Notes: a model not told the origin generated them from the letters alone. Counted from the first letter of the stretch, positions 1-12,745 are shown. The stretch is 64,000 bases of DNA from Sophora flavescens (GCA_030762895.1 CM061065.1:62128200-62192199), one strand, 5' to 3'. A program made the numbers and translations.

Positions 1-317
1 GAAAGTGAGTTAAGAAGCCATATGAAGAGATATTGATCTTGAGCCTCCCATGCTTGGAACTCTGGATTCCCCGAATCAATGAGTCGATCCGCATCAGTGA
101 GGTAACGAGGAGGAATACGAGGACACACAGCGAATTTCTCGAGTCGATTCGCGTGGATAACTGCCTCCACGATCTGTTTTCAATGCAAGAAAATTTTGTC
201 GGTGAGTTTGGTGGTTATCACTAACGAGAGATTAGGAGCAGACGATGTCGGAGCCGGTGGCGGCGGCGGTGGTGTTGGCGGTAGCGGATCGTCATCACTA
301 TTGCTCGCGGAAGTCAT
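1..317 (-). pseudogene. copia gag N-terminus, broken
   Basis: The ATG at 317 opens a reading frame with an Asp run and a Pro-rich stretch (residues about 8-23). A copia gag N-terminus follows: TTKLTDKIFLH, then after a stop KQIVEAVIHANRLEKF, PPRYLTDADRLID and FQAWEAQDQYLF. These match the gag of RE1-like plant copia elements, which bind and package the element's RNA. The stop at about residue 46 replaces a Trp that is conserved in the family (TGG to TGA). The frame is otherwise open to the window edge. The plus-strand ORF at 33-224 is a shadow of this region. Confidence 0.75.
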
Positions 318-345
318 TGACGAGGACCTTAAGCTCTGGATACCA

Positions 346-374
346 TGTAATAAACCTAACTAGGGTAGAGAAGT

Positions 375-418
<44 letters not shown>

Positions 419-605
419 AGAGAGAATTTTGTTTCTATTGAAATCTGAATACTTGATTTCATTGATCAAAATAAGATACGGTTACATATTTGTTATTTAT
501 GCAGAAGTGGTACGTGTTCTATAAACACTACTAACCGCATGGTGAAGTAGCTGACTCAGCAGAAAGCTGATCAGCTGTGTGCAAGTCTATATTAGAACTC
601 CAACA
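346..605 (-). repeat. copia LTR (5' LTR of the minus-strand element)
   Basis: The LTR starts TGTAATAAACC and ends GAACTCCAACA on the plus strand. It contains a (GA)n microsatellite near its 3' side in element orientation. Its partner LTR lies outside the window. A 260-bp LTR is short but within the copia range. Confidence 0.7.
380..413. repeat. (GA)n microsatellite
   Basis: About 34 bases of GA dinucleotide lie inside the copia LTR. Confidence 0.9.
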
Positions 606-2421
606 AAAAGGACCAAGAACAAAGGAGCTAATTTTATGATCATCAGTGTCTTCATTTTGAACATGTTCATGTTTCTCTTCCTTACCTTCTTATTAGTCAT
701 TCCTATCATCATGGAAAGCTTCATTTGGAGTTATAGGAATTTCTAGTTTACTTCGACCAACCCTAGAGCCAGATGATCATGACCTTGTTGCTTCCTCTAC
801 TCCCTTCCAATTCCCACCCTCCATCTACTTCCACTAACATCCAGAAGCAAATGATGATCCATCCGGTGAAGACATGCTTGGTGGCGTGTGTCTCTAGTAG
901 TTGTTGCAAAGATCGTTTCAAGAAGGTGAGATGGCGAATGGGTTTGAGAGAGAAATGAGTTTTAGAGGGAAGGGACAACTTGGAATATTGACAAAAGGAA
1001 GTAGCTTTCTCACTGGAGAAAAAAATTTGGGTGGGTCCCACCCATTTTATTTCAGTCTTCTATATTCCTATAATTAACCAAACAGGAGAAAAGGGTAATC
1101 TCTTCTTTATTTCTCCCTTTCCTCTTTTTTCCTCGAATTTACTCATACCAAACAAGCTGTAAGTAGTTCTTCGTGTAGTTTTAAGTTTCAAATGTAACCA
1201 TAGTTGCAATTGCATTGCCATTTTAATAATTATGGATGATCACAAAAAAAACATGACTAGTGAAACTTCAATTACAATTATGTTGTGGTTGTAAATATTT
1301 TTGAAATCATAATAATGCAGAAACAATTTAAAATTATGGTTTTTAGCACCACCATTTAAGAAAGATATAAACATTTTTGAGAAAGAAGAGTATATATTTG
1401 ATTAAAATACCATTTTATATTCTCAAATTGTTTTCTGTTAAAACCTAAGACCATATGTGGGTTTCGTAGAACTGCCCTGAGATAGACCTACCCAGTAGCT
1501 CCTTTGACAGGGAGTGGGAGATAACTGGTAACAAGTTGAAATGAAACCTAGTATTCGCTCTTTGAATGTTTCCAAACTTTACATGTGCTTTGATTTGTTT
1601 CAAAGTAATTTGTCTAAAATCCTAAACTTAAGTGTTATGGTGTTTACTGTGTTATTTTTTTTACCAAAAATAATAAATGTCATTACACATCTTATATTTT
1701 TATCTATGAACTGTTATACATATCCTATTTATTTTCATTGAAAACAATACAACATACATCTAAAGAAAATGTTGTACAAAAGTTAATTTCACATGAACAA
1801 GAAATTCTTCGTGAGTAACCATTGAGTATATACTTAAATCTCTTCATGGAAACATATAAAAATTAAGTGTTTTAATTATGTGGAAAATTTGACATCATCT
1901 TCACGGGCTGTGCACTAGATTAAGAGATCTTAGAACAACTGAGCAGTAAAAAAATGAGGATTATCTTGCATCCATAAGCAACTCAATGTATTGAGATATT
2001 GTCTGAAGTCTACACCCAAAGTTGGCGATAGAAATCCTAAATATGTAAGCAAGGTTTGAAACCATTATGGAAGTCATGACGTTAAGATTTTGGTAGTCTC
2101 TGAAATCGATTCGTGACCACAATTGCGACTATATCAGCCATATTTTTTTTAACAATTGACCATCATAACAAAAAATGCAACATGAACACAACCAAACCAT
2201 GATTGAAAAGACAATCTGTGTGGTCCACTTGATAGGGCAAGAACAACACATTTCAAAATACTAAAATCAAAACACACAAGACAAACCTAGATAGACATCA
2301 CATCACATAATATCATCCCCATGCTACAACTTCACTAGATGTCCATAAACAAAAAGCACAAACAATAGAAGAAAACTAGGTAGAACACCAATCTGATGAG
2401 CGACAAAACCATGCACGAAAC
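606..2421. other. AT-rich intergenic DNA without a recognised gene
   Basis: No ORF here has a recognisable domain. The longest open stretches (763-1041 minus, 773-958 plus, 1541-1741 plus) overlap each other or are low complexity. The 3' untranslated region of the MYB gene should lie just below 2422 but no clear poly(A) signal could be fixed. Confidence 0.6.
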
Positions 2422-4947
2422 TTAAGGCTTTCCAAAGATCATCTCCATCATTTTCATGTCCTTCATAATTTGTATCTCTGGCACCACCAAGCTATCCATA
2501 TCCATTGCATCCTCACTGTCCATTGTGTAGTCATCCATAATAGACCCCCTTGCCATTTCATCCACATTGAGCATCATTGGCACATAGTCATCATTTCTGG
2601 TGATGTTGGGAACATGGGGCTGCACATTCCAACCAACTTCATCCTCATAGTTGATCTCATCCTCGGAGCTCTCACAACGAACTGAATTAAGGAAGCCTAG
2701 AATGAAATCCTCACCCATTAAGTTCAACCCATTTCCAGCTTCAGCTTCAGTGACTTGCATGATGTAGTTTTGAAGCAGTGTTCCCTTAAGCTTGGCGAGC
2801 TTGTTCTTCAGCCCCTTGGCTTTCAGGCATCGCTTGGTGACGTTCCAATGGTTCTTGATGGTGTTCTCAGTCCGGCTAGGCAATCTCTTTGCAATTTCTG
2901 CCCACTTGTTTCCAACTTGCTTATGAGCTTCAACAAGTATTTTGTCCTCATCTTCAGTCCATTTGTCCTTCTACAATTGTAGAAAACAATGTTTGGATAT
3001 ATGAAATTACACTATATTATATGTATGCTTCAAATGAATTAATGATGATTCCCTCTTCATTCATTAGATATCGGCTCCAAATAGGCTAAAACATTGCACA
3101 TGCATTCATATATCATATACAATGAATGATAATTACTTGTGACATTTTTGAATACATTTTTATATAATAAAAAAAATATGGATTACTTCTATTCATGATG
3201 TCTGGATCTATGTACACACAATGGTGAGTCCTTGTACATGAAAAAATGAGTTCTTCTGTCATGCCATGACATTATTATCTTCATTAGAACAACAAGATTA
3301 AAATAAAAAGAACAGTAATTATACCATCATTTTAAACAACAAAAAATATTTTTCTAAAAGTTTTCAAATATACAAAACTTAATACTTTCTATTGACAAAT
3401 TGCAATTAAAATATTTTAAATCCAAATCTTAGCATTATTGTTTTATCAAAATTTCTCTTTTTAAAAACCGACAAAGACTAAATTGCTACATGGTCGTGTA
3501 TGTCAAAGAATTCGTTACAAAAGAGCAGAAATATAAATAAAATATTACATCATATCATTGAATCTTTCAACGGTTGCAAAAAAAATATTAAATTTTAGTA
3601 ATAAATTTCCCTATGGTTATAAAACATTAAAATAATATACGTATGGTAAATTAATTGCATTTATAAATTTCATTTATTACTTACAAATACGATATTTTTA
3701 ATTTATTTTTTTTACACATATATTAGTTTAAAAATAAAATAACTTTGTATAAAATTTGAGACAAGAGTGAATTTTGAACCATTCTTTTACCAGACAAAGA
3801 GAAATTTCAATTAATCGAGTTATCATTAAAAATGTATAACGTTCATATCATTTGGTGTATGCGTGTGTGAGAAAAAAACTAAAAAGAAAGGAAAGGGAAG
3901 AAACCTTAATGTTTGACCGGAGATGGTTGTGCCATCTCTCTCTGCACTGCTTCCCGACCCTGCCATTCATTAACTTGGCGATCTGGGACCACTTTTTAAG
4001 TCCGAAATGTCCCACCATTTTGGTGAGAACCCTGCAAAAATAGAAACACCAAATTCATTAAATGTTACCGCAGATGAACAAATTGGACAAAACATTAGCA
4101 TAGACATGAATCAAAGCGAAATTTTTTAGCAAGCATCTCTTGAAAGCCCAAAGATTTAATATGAAAACCCAACTGAAAGTATAAAACATTAAAATAGAGA
4201 ATATTTTTGTAAGAGATATAAATAGTAGAAAATTTATAATAGTCTGCAATACCTATCCTCATCTAGAGTCCACTGGCCTTTAATTATGTTCATGTTCTTC
4301 GGAATTTCGATCCTGTTCCTCTGTACCTTCTTCTTTTTCTCCTTGTCTTCACCAGCAACAAAACCTCTTTGATCAGTTCCCCGATGACCATTATTCCCAA
4401 CTCCAGCTATGCACGAAAGCTTCTCTTGAAGCCTAGGCATCACAGTCATCGATCCATAAACAGGTGGCGCCGGTGGTGAAAGAGATGGACCCAATTGAGT
4501 CTGAGAATTTGTGCCACTCTCAATGGGAATTTTTTGGTAAGAATCATAGATTTTTCCATTGTTAAGGTAGCCCTGCATGGCTTCCATTTTGTTGTTGTTT
4601 GGTGCAAATGCCATGGGGTAGTAAGGGTTGACAAGGTCTCTCATGGACCAATTGGTGTATGGATCACAAAAAGAATGGGTTGGAATCATAGAGAAAGGGT
4701 TGGCGGGGGAGGAAGGACCCCCGATTACAAAACCAGGGTGATGGTTAACCCCATTGAGGGGATGATGATTAAAATGGTGAAGATTGTCCTGGTACATGAA
4801 GGTGGTATTATTGTGTGGAGGTGTTACAAGAAAAGAGGTTTTTTGCAATGGAACTATGATGGGTATCTCTGACTTTATGCTGGGATTTTCCTGCCAGATC
4901 CCGGAAAGGTAAGAAAATTGCTCTTGGAAGCTTGGATCAAAATCCAT
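2422..4947 (-). CDS. R2R3-MYB transcription factor, MYB98/MYB115/MYB118-like
   Basis: Three exons, 4253-4947, 3905-4031 and 2422-2970, join in frame with GT..AG introns to give 456 residues. Exon 1 encodes a long N-terminal region (MDFDPSFQEQFSYLSG...) rich in Asn, Pro and Ser, then the start of R2 (KGQWTLDEDR, residues 223-232). Exon 2 completes R2 and contains GKQCRERWHNHLR, the hallmark of this subgroup. Exon 3 holds R3 from residue 275. The DNA-contact tryptophans are at 226, 246, 265 (R2) and 278, 297, 316 (R3). The C-terminus is acidic, as in a transactivation region. AtMYB98 acts in synergid cells and AtMYB115/118 in seed development; which role applies here is inference. R3 has LPSRTEN and NVTKRC where the family usually has LPGRTEN and NATKRR. 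I chose the ATG at 4947 because an in-frame extension to 5127 has no MYB-like character. The gene appears intact. Confidence 0.9.
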
Positions 4948-5794
4948 GCAAGCTAAGAAAGTGAGAAGATCAATGTAAAGAGAAAGATATATGAAGAAGA
5001 TTTGTTGTGTACTAGGAATGTCTGCACTGAGAGTGAGTGAAGGAATAGGGGTCCAAGTAGTACTTATTGGCTTTACCATAGAATAGAAAAGAAAAGAAAA
5101 ATAGAGAAAGTGAAATTCATGTGACACGTGACCAATGATGAATCAGCATCCAACGGCATCGAATAACTCAGATTCATTTTCCGTGACGGTTGAGCTTCCA
5201 CTCTTGAGTAGCCTAAAGGAAAGAATGTCTTATTTTATTCTTTCACATGTTTTAATTTGGTAAATATCCTATCACTTTTTGTTGTAGTTTTTATAAAGAA
5301 ATAAAAGGGAATAATGAGGTTGTTACAAGTTTTTGTATTTTAAGGAAGGTTTGGGCAAATTAAGTACACATGAAAGACACGTGATTGTTTTTGATGATTA
5401 AGAACAAAGAATCATATTTATTAGGACAAATTTCATTGAAAGTAGAGTCTGATATATTTATAAAATTTTAAATTAAAAAATCACGCTTTTTATTTGGTAT
5501 GGGATGCGGAAATGACCCTTTTAGGTAAGAGACACCTAAGACTTGTTTGTGTGCTTTGTCTTACCATATGAGATATTAATATTTTTATACATTTACTTGA
5601 CATCAAATTTTTAATTTAAATTTTACAAAGTCCTCATCTCGACAACATTTGAAGGAAAGAAAAAAATCTTATCTTTACATAAATTGTTGTTAATCTTTTT
5701 TAAATTAGCAAGTCAAAGTGAAGGAATTTGTTCATTATCCTTAGTAAACATAACAAAAAGAACACAATTATATAATGGAATTTTCTGATGTTAA
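4948..5794. promoter_or_regulatory. upstream region of the MYB gene with two G-boxes
   Basis: CACGTG cores lie at 5125-5130 (context GACACGTGAC) and 5378-5383 (context GACACGTGAT), about 180 and 430 bp above the start codon. A CCAAT motif is at 5132-5136. No convincing TATA box was found. bZIP or bHLH binding is inferred from the motif alone. The rest is AT-rich with no gene. Confidence 0.35.
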
Positions 5795-7384
5795 GAAACC
5801 TCAAAATCACTTGCATCACACAATAATTCAATTGGTTTTTCCCAATCAGGTGGAACAATTACAGGAGCAGTTATCAGAGATGTTTTCAGGGTCTCAAAGG
5901 CTTTCAAACATTCAGCAATGAATTCATAGGCTCCGTCGTGCTCCAGAAATTGGCACAAAGGCTTAGAAATTTTTGAAAAATCTTTTTTGAACCTTCTGTA
6001 AAATACAGCATGACCTAGGAAACTACTTATCCCCTTGACAGAGGCATGGGTGGATGCTTTTTAATTAGGGGTGTTCGCGGATTGGATTGGATCGGTTTGG
6101 TTTTGAGCTAAAAAGTCATCCGATCCAATGATGAAAACATTGTGCGGTTTGGATTGGATCGGTTTGCTTCCTTAAAAAAATCTGATCCGATCCAATCAAA
6201 TGTGGTTTGGATTGGATTGGATAATTCGGTTTTTGTCGTACTTTTTTTTTCCGAATATCAAGTGTCATTTCTACTTATTTAATAGTGGATAAAAGATAAT
6301 CTTCATTTTAATTTGGGAGTTTGAGAAGAAAAAAATTGTTGATATTTTTTAACACGTTCTTTTATATTAATTATCTATATCTACTTTCACTTATCCAATT
6401 TTTTCCCTTGAATCGGCCACAAATAAATTGTAGCTAATTATTTTTCAAATTTACTTAATTGATTTCCTATTTTTCATGTTTACTCAATCAAATATATATA
6501 TATATGCTATGCATCAAAACTTTTAGCAAATTACAACTTCAAGACATTAATATTTATTCTAAATAGTCTCATATATGTCATTCCAACAAAAATATTAAAG
6601 AGAATGAGGGACATAGAAGTATGAAGAATAAGTTTAAGTATGAGTAATACTATAATTTCAAAAATAATAGTATATGTATATAATAGATCGGTTTGGAATG
6701 GATTTCACTAGAGGATCCGAAATCCGATCCATACCAATAAAAAATTGCGGTTTTTTTGGTTTTCGGTTTTTTCCCTTTTTTTCGGTTTGTTCAGTTTTCG
6801 ATTTTTCGGTTCGGTTTTTGGGGTTTGAATCGGTTTGGATCGGTTGATGAACACCCCTATTTTTAATGACCTCAATCTTGGCTTTACCCACCTCTATGAC
6901 CTTCCCCGACACCTTGTGGCCCAAAACAATTCCTTGTTGCACCATAAAATGCCACTTTCTCCAATTCAAAACCATATTTGTTCTTCACATCTATTCCAAA
7001 TTTGCTTCAAGTTGACTAGGCAGCTCTGAAATGTTTCTTCAAAGATTGAAAAGTCATCATACAGCACTGAAATGTTGTTGGAGCATTGCACAACCCAAAT
7101 GGCATTGTTCTGAAAGCAAAGGTACCATAGGTGCATGTGAAAGTTGTATTTTCCTAATCCTCTAGTGCTATAGAAATTTGATTATATCCAGAATAATCAT
7201 ACAGGAAACAATAGAATTCATTTCCAGTCAATCTATCAAGCATTTGGTCTATGAAGGGAAGTGGAAAGTGATCCTTCCTTGTAGCCTTGTTCAAACCCCT
7301 ATAGTCTGTGTAAATTCTCCAACCAATCACAGTCCTAGGTTGAATGAGCTCATTCTTATCATTAGTCACAACTGTTACACCACC
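5795..7384 (-). pseudogene. Athila-type Ty3-gypsy pol fragment (RT and RNase H), split by a MITE
   Basis: Reading on the minus strand from 7384 to 6868 gives VTVVTNDKNELIQPRTVIGW, then YTDYRGLNKATRKDHFPLPF and IDQMLDRLTGNEFYCFL, the fingers and palm of an Athila-like reverse transcriptase. From 6057 to 5795 it continues with SSFLGHAVFYRRFKKDFSKI and CLKAFETLKTSLITAPVIV, ending CDASDF at the first RNase H aspartate. The palm motif that should carry the F-x-DD catalytic pair is missing: the frame jumps from CMMT to QSLKKHF, consistent with a deletion. Stops and frameshifts are also present. The MITE at 6066-6859 separates the two parts. Confidence 0.8.
6066..6859. mobile_element. hAT-type MITE, 794 bp, with 8-bp target duplication
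   Basis: The ends are TAGGGGTGTTC and GAACACCCCTA, an 11-bp perfect terminal inverted repeat. The flanks are identical 8-mers TTTTTAAT at 6058-6065 and 6860-6867, as expected for hAT transposition. The subterminal parts repeat GGTTTGGAT/GGATCGG-type words in both orientations. There is no transposase, so it is non-autonomous. The ORF at 6658-6975 crosses the element end and is not a gene. Confidence 0.88.
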
Positions 7385-8548
7385 CCAAGATCTTTCATTG
7401 TCCTGGGATTGTCACATTTAGGTATTAGGGCAATATTTGTTTTATTAACTAAAGGTGGTAAAGCACCCAACTCTAGCCAAGAAATACACGCTTTTGTAAT
7501 GTCACTGCCACATAAATCCCAAAACTATATATAAAACACAGGGTTCATACCATATGAGCCTGGTGCCTTGTTGGGGTCCATTTGGAAAATTACTATTCTA
7601 AATTCCTCATGTGTGAAAGGTGTTAGCAACTCCTTATTATCACATGCAGTAATACAGGTACTAACAGCTTCAAGCACCAGATCATGCTGCCCAATATCAC
7701 CCCAAAACAGCTGCTCAATAATCTTTTGCTATTTCACAAATACCCATTTGATCAGCTACCTCCTCATTACTATCATGACCAGTTTTTTGATAGAATTCTT
7801 TTGCTTTCTTGTTGATGCAGCAACATGGTAAAATTGTGTATTCATATCCCCATCTATAAGCTAGTAAGTTTCTACTCGTTGTTTCCAATAGTCTTCCTCT
7901 TATACCAGCCATTAACCCAGTTGGTCTTTCAATTCATTGAACTTTCTGTTAGACACCTCATCATCCTGCTTACGATAGAATTCCATCTGTTTTTCACAGG
8001 ATTCTATTGTATTTCGGAACTGGTAACGCAGCTTCTTCCCCCAATCCTCCAAAACCTCTCGACAACTCGAAAGTTTACTCAACATATCTATTGCATCATC
8101 CTTCTCCCACCCAAGCCGTACCATCTTATAAACATCAAGCTCTTCTAGCCATGCATTCTCGAACTTGAAAGATCTCCTAGACCAATGAGGGACACAGTTA
8201 TCCAGATATATAATTATCAGAGAATGATCTGATGAAGCAGTAACAAGATTCACTAACATGTTTTCAGGGAAAAGACCAATCATGGATTTCTATCAAGCCT
8301 TTCCTCGATCCCATCTAGAGATCCTTTCCTACGGGCCCTTATAAATGGATATACTTCCAGATGAAGGTCTACCAAGTTTCACTCCAGCACAGTATCCCAG
8401 AAGCCCCTACACATCCAAGAATGGTGATAAACTTGGCCTCTTTTATCCTCCTCATTGAGTAAGTTGTTGAAATCCCCCCTTATGCACCACGGAAACCGAG
8501 CATCACTAGATAAATTTCTAAGCATCCCCCACACTTCATTCTTTCTGT
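7385..8548 (-). pseudogene. L1-type LINE ORF2 fragment (endonuclease to RT start)
   Basis: On the minus strand from 8548 this reads NEVWGMLRNLSSDARFPW then GDFNNLLNEEDKRG, the endonuclease region of plant L1 elements. It continues with SSDHSLIIIYLD and RSFKFENAWL, then an RT start QMDPNKAPG and NIALIPKCDNP. At least six stops interrupt the frame. At about 7385 the LINE frame ends at NPRTMKDLG and is joined directly to the Athila RT frame, a chimeric junction. No poly(A) tail or target duplication is seen. Confidence 0.8.
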
Positions 8549-9427
8549 AAGACTCAATGACTTAGAGATTTTGATATATGACAAATACAATTTAATGTGT
8601 GTACAAGTGTTTTAGTGTCAAATTGCAAAGACATGTATCAAGCAGTGATCAACAAGTTCATTAAGCAAATTCAAGGAAAATATTCAAGGAAGAACTTGAA
8701 GGAATCAAGGAGCTGCATGTAGAAATCAAAAGAGCAAAGTCAAAGATCAAAGGATCATCAAGACCAAACTTAAAGGAGAATTTTAGATTTAAGTCTTCGA
8801 TGATTTGTAAGAGAAAGAAATCTCTTAGTCATAAGATAGCTCAACTAAAAAGATGCATGAAGAAAATCAATTTTCACAACCTGCGTTAAAAGGAATAAGT
8901 TTTTTTTAATGAAAATGATTTTTGGAAATAAGAAAATTATTTGTCAGGTACAGCCATGTAATCATTGGATGTATGTCTGCTACTATAACTGACAAATGAA
9001 TTTAAGGGTCTTGATTTAATACATAGATGTACTGAATGGATGTACTGATGGATTAACCAAGTTCAAGACTATCAGTATGAAACTGGTTAATATAGCCCTG
9101 TACTCAACCCATGTTTAAGAACCAGAATCAAGAAAACAGATTCTGTTATCAGACCCAAATCTGTTTTAATTGATCCCAACGACTATAACTTGTTTTCTAT
9201 ATATAGAGGGATCAAAGGAACACTTTTAATATATCATATATCAAAACATATCAGAATTACACGAAATCAATTTGAGAGATCAATTGTGAAAATCATTCAT
9301 CATCTTTCTTGAGCTTATTGTGAAAAATAGGGAAACATGACTATTGGGGATTATACATTATGCTTTGAAACTCTGATTAAGTTTTCAGAATTCTATAAGA
9401 GATCCCCAAACGAGTATTGACGGTGTA
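8549..9427 (+). repeat. LTR-like fragment, probably copia type
   Basis: The stretch has no ORF. It begins with a segment rich in GATTTTGATATATGACAA-like words, which resembles starts of SIRE-type copia LTRs. It has a TATA-like TATATATAGAGGG at about 9199, a plausible LTR promoter. It ends where the chromovirus gag begins. No second LTR, primer site or target duplication was found, so the call is weak. Confidence 0.3.
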
Positions 9428-11842
9428 GAAGGTTTGAAGAGGGATTGCGACATGAGCTAAAGAGAGCTGTAGTGTATCTTAATATTCAGAGTTTCCCGGA
9501 GCTGGTTGATAGTTGCTGTGCTATAGAAAGCATAGACCAGGGGCAAGCTACTGAGCTGAAACAACAAAGAAGTGGATGCCCTATTCGATCGGTTTCTCTA
9601 AGGAGCGCAGATAGTGGTTCTCAATGGAGATGGGAACCATATACTAAACCAGTGCAGATAGCTGCACCAACACCGGTGGTTAGATCATATTAACAATAAC
9701 AAGGCTATGCTAGCTTCGGATACGGAGGATCGCATCATATTAGAGATTGCATGGAAAGACATAGTTGTTTCCATTGTGGTAAACCATGTCATTATGCTCG
9801 TGAGTGTAGACAGAGAAATACGTAGCAGACTGTAGTTGCTGGTAGAGGAGCTGGAAGTTATGGAGGTGAAGCTAGGAGAAGAGATCCAGGAGCATGCCAG
9901 CAGCCGCAGAAGAGCTTAGCTTGTTTCAGATGCGGAGGACCTCATCATGTTAAAAATTTCAAGGAGAAACCTAGTTGTTTCCACTGTGGGAAACCTGGTC
10001 ATATAGCTCGAGATTGCGGACAGTGGGTCACTGGGAGAGTGTTTACAGTGAGGGGAGTTGAATCCTCTCACTCTGCAGATCTCATTTAAGGTATTTGTTT
10101 GACATAAGCGTCCTATAGTTGTTAAGAATATGACATTTGTTGTAGACCTTGTTTGATTGTCTATATCGCAGATAGACGTTATCTTTTTCATGGTTTAGCT
10201 TCTAGTTAACCATGTGATGGTAGATTGTTTTGTTAAGATCTAATCATCTTCATTGACGATGCTCTCGTTTACTCTAAGAGTCACAAGGAGCATGAGTAGT
10301 ATCTGTGTCAAGTGTTATGGATCATACGTGAGAAAAGTTGTCACAAAGTTACTTAAGTGTGAGTTTGGTTTGATAAGGTGAAGTGCTTGGAGGATGTGTT
10401 TTCGAACGAAACACTCGTCGTTGATCTTACGGAAGTGGAAACCGTGTTCTTGGTGGGAAAGTCTGAAGATTATGACCGAAATCCGTTTGTTAGTTAGTCG
10501 GTTATGGTTTTCATGCTTGTTTAAAATCGAGTACAGTGAAAGGATAGATTGTTATGGGATAATTGTTGTTAAGGGAAGTTTATCTTAAGTGCTTGATATA
10601 TTTGGATAGTATGGGAAGTCCTTGAAAATAATAAAGAGATAACAAATTAGTTTGGAGCTTAACTAGTATAGGATTGAATTGGTTGAAGCTTGTAGCCTTT
10701 TATGGTTGAGATGATGGATATAGTTGTGGAGTTGATTGGGAAATTTAGGCTTATAAGTTATATCTTGTAAGATATGAGGATCTTAAGTAATTGTTGTTAG
10801 ATTTTTGAAAAGATGTTTTGTGGTGAGAAATAGAGTAAGGAAGGATCATATTAAGTTTAGAGTGATGTGGAATAGTTGTTATATATGTTAAAATTGGATT
10901 TGAGGATAATGATTATAACTAGGCATGTTAATTTTTTTTTATGAGGAGTTTAGGACTTCACTTTAAGATCTGATGGGTGGGGATTGGAATAAAGACTAGA
11001 TTGAGCAACATATAATCTAGGTTTAGTTATTCACCCTCAATTCAATGGGCAAGAAAGAAAATGATGTAACTCTTATATGGATGACAGGGAGTAAGTGTAG
11101 TACCTAAGTATTGTTTCCCTATAGTAGGATAAATGGGAAGTGATGGGAGTTTTGTTAAGGTGTAGATATGACTAGTAAGATTAAGATCAATATCAGTGAG
11201 TGAGATAATTATTAAGAGCCAAATGTTGATTGAGGCATAGTATTGCTAAGATAATCTAAGGTAATGATCAAATACTCGTAATTAGTATGGATGGTATGAA
11301 TTTGGAAGATTAAAGGAAAAGTACCTATAGTAGTTTGACCTAAGACGAATATGAGCAGGAAAGATAACTTCTTTTAGTTTTAATTGCATTAAAAGGTGCA
11401 ATAATGTTCTTTTGAGGATTAAGATGTGTGATTTTGTTATAATCTGGAATAATGGAATACGCTACAAGGATCTAGGACTGTGAATGGATACATTAAGTAG
11501 GAAGTTAAGATAGTATCGTTTTTGGTGTTAATTGTGGAAGTTAGATGTTAGTGGATCAGCATTAAGAAGAGGAAAGGATTAAGTTTTGATTATGTCCTTT
11601 AAGGATGATAGATTAAGTTGAGAAGTTAAGGACAATGAATAGAATGTAGTGATGGATAAGTTCGAGGATAAATAGAATGATACAAGAATGAATTTTGTTA
11701 CGAAGTTACCACTGTCATTTAATGGATGACAGCGAAGAGAAATAGGATGTATGATCTTTAGATTAAAAAACATTTGTAAGACGCTACCAGTGTTGAGTTA
11801 AGAAATTCTGAGGACGGAATTTTTTTCTAAGATGGGTAGTAA
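9428..11842 (+). pseudogene. chromovirus (Ty3-gypsy) gag and decayed pol
   Basis: The frame opens with EEGLRHELKRAVV, a conserved gag motif, and runs to CCHC zinc knuckles: CFHCGKPCHYAREC near 9770, CFRCGGPHHV near 9930 and CFHCGKPGHIARDC near 9980. Protease is not recognisable. A reverse transcriptase scrap, FIDDALVYSKSHKEHE, is near 10250-10310, preserving the FIDD catalytic motif but with a stop next to it. From about 10400 to 11800 the sequence is too decayed to read. A polypurine-like tract just before 11843 leads into the LTR. Confidence 0.7.
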
Positions 11843-12745
11843 TGTAACAACCTGATTTTTTAATTACTTTGCTTTAACAGTAAAAATATATTTAATTATA
11901 TTTTTATTCGAGACCAAGAAAATGATTTTGGATAAAACAAAATCTTATTCATGCTCTATCTTATGGTAGAAGGTTACGGTGAAATTTTGGGATTAAAACT
12001 CAGATGGAAACCGGTCTGTGTTTTTACTGACAGTATAATTTGATATCAGCAGAAAACATTAATTTGACCCGAAACTTAAATTTGTAGATTTGTTTTTTAA
12101 TTTTGTCCGTGAGGAATTCTATTTTCCAAATTTCTGATCAGAAATAAAATATTATGTGTATTCAGATGAATTTTGGCGAAAGTTCGAACGGAAAACAGTT
12201 GGTGTTTCACTAACAATAAGATTTTAATGATCAGAAAACCTAATTTTGACTCATGAACGAAATGGTTTATATTTAAATCATATTTCCAACAAGTTTGGTT
12301 AGTTTGAAAATTTTCAAATAAAAACCAAATATTATGCTTTTATTCGGGCGTAAAACCCTAATTGGGAAACCGACAGAATCGGCAACGGGATTGCAGAGAT
12401 AGAACGGGACACCTGATGAGCTGAGCTATAGGATGACTCATCAAGAATTTATGATTCAATTAATGTTAGAAATTAAGAGTTTTTAAGCGAAATGACCAAA
12501 ATGCCCTTTTAGCTTAACCTAACAGACGTTTAGTTAAATTCTAACCATGGTTAAGAAACCATGGTTAATTCTTGTGGACCAAAATCAGTCACAGCTTCAT
12601 TTAATGTGAGTCACATGTTTATTAACCATAGTTATCAAAGTAACCCTAGTTAAGTTAATTATTAACCATAGTTAACTATTATATCATTAATATTCACAAA
12701 ACACATTAATTAAATTCCTAAGAACCAAACAAGGCCTAAGATATA

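Larger units (their letters stand above)
1..605 (-). mobile_element. Ty1-copia retrotransposon, 5' end only (runs off the window)
   Basis: On the minus strand this reads 5' LTR (605 to 346), primer-binding site (345 to 333) and the start of gag (317 to 1). The LTR is 260 bp, begins TG and ends CA on the plus strand. The primer site reads TGGTATCCAGAGC, close to the initiator-Met tRNA site usual for copia. The rest of the element lies left of base 1, so the target duplication cannot be checked. Confidence 0.8.

Noticed and set aside
33..224. Plus-strand ORF of 63 codons
   Set aside because: It is the antisense of copia gag, which is recognisable on the minus strand.
763..1041. Minus-strand ORF of 92 codons
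   Set aside because: No domain, overlaps another ORF on the opposite strand, and has no supporting neighbours.
4987..5127. N-terminal extension of the MYB protein
   Set aside because: In frame, but rich in Phe and Leu with no MYB-family similarity; the MDFDPSF start at 4947 fits better.
6658..6975. Minus-strand ORF of 105 codons
   Set aside because: It spans the MITE end and the Athila RT fragment, so it is an accidental fusion.
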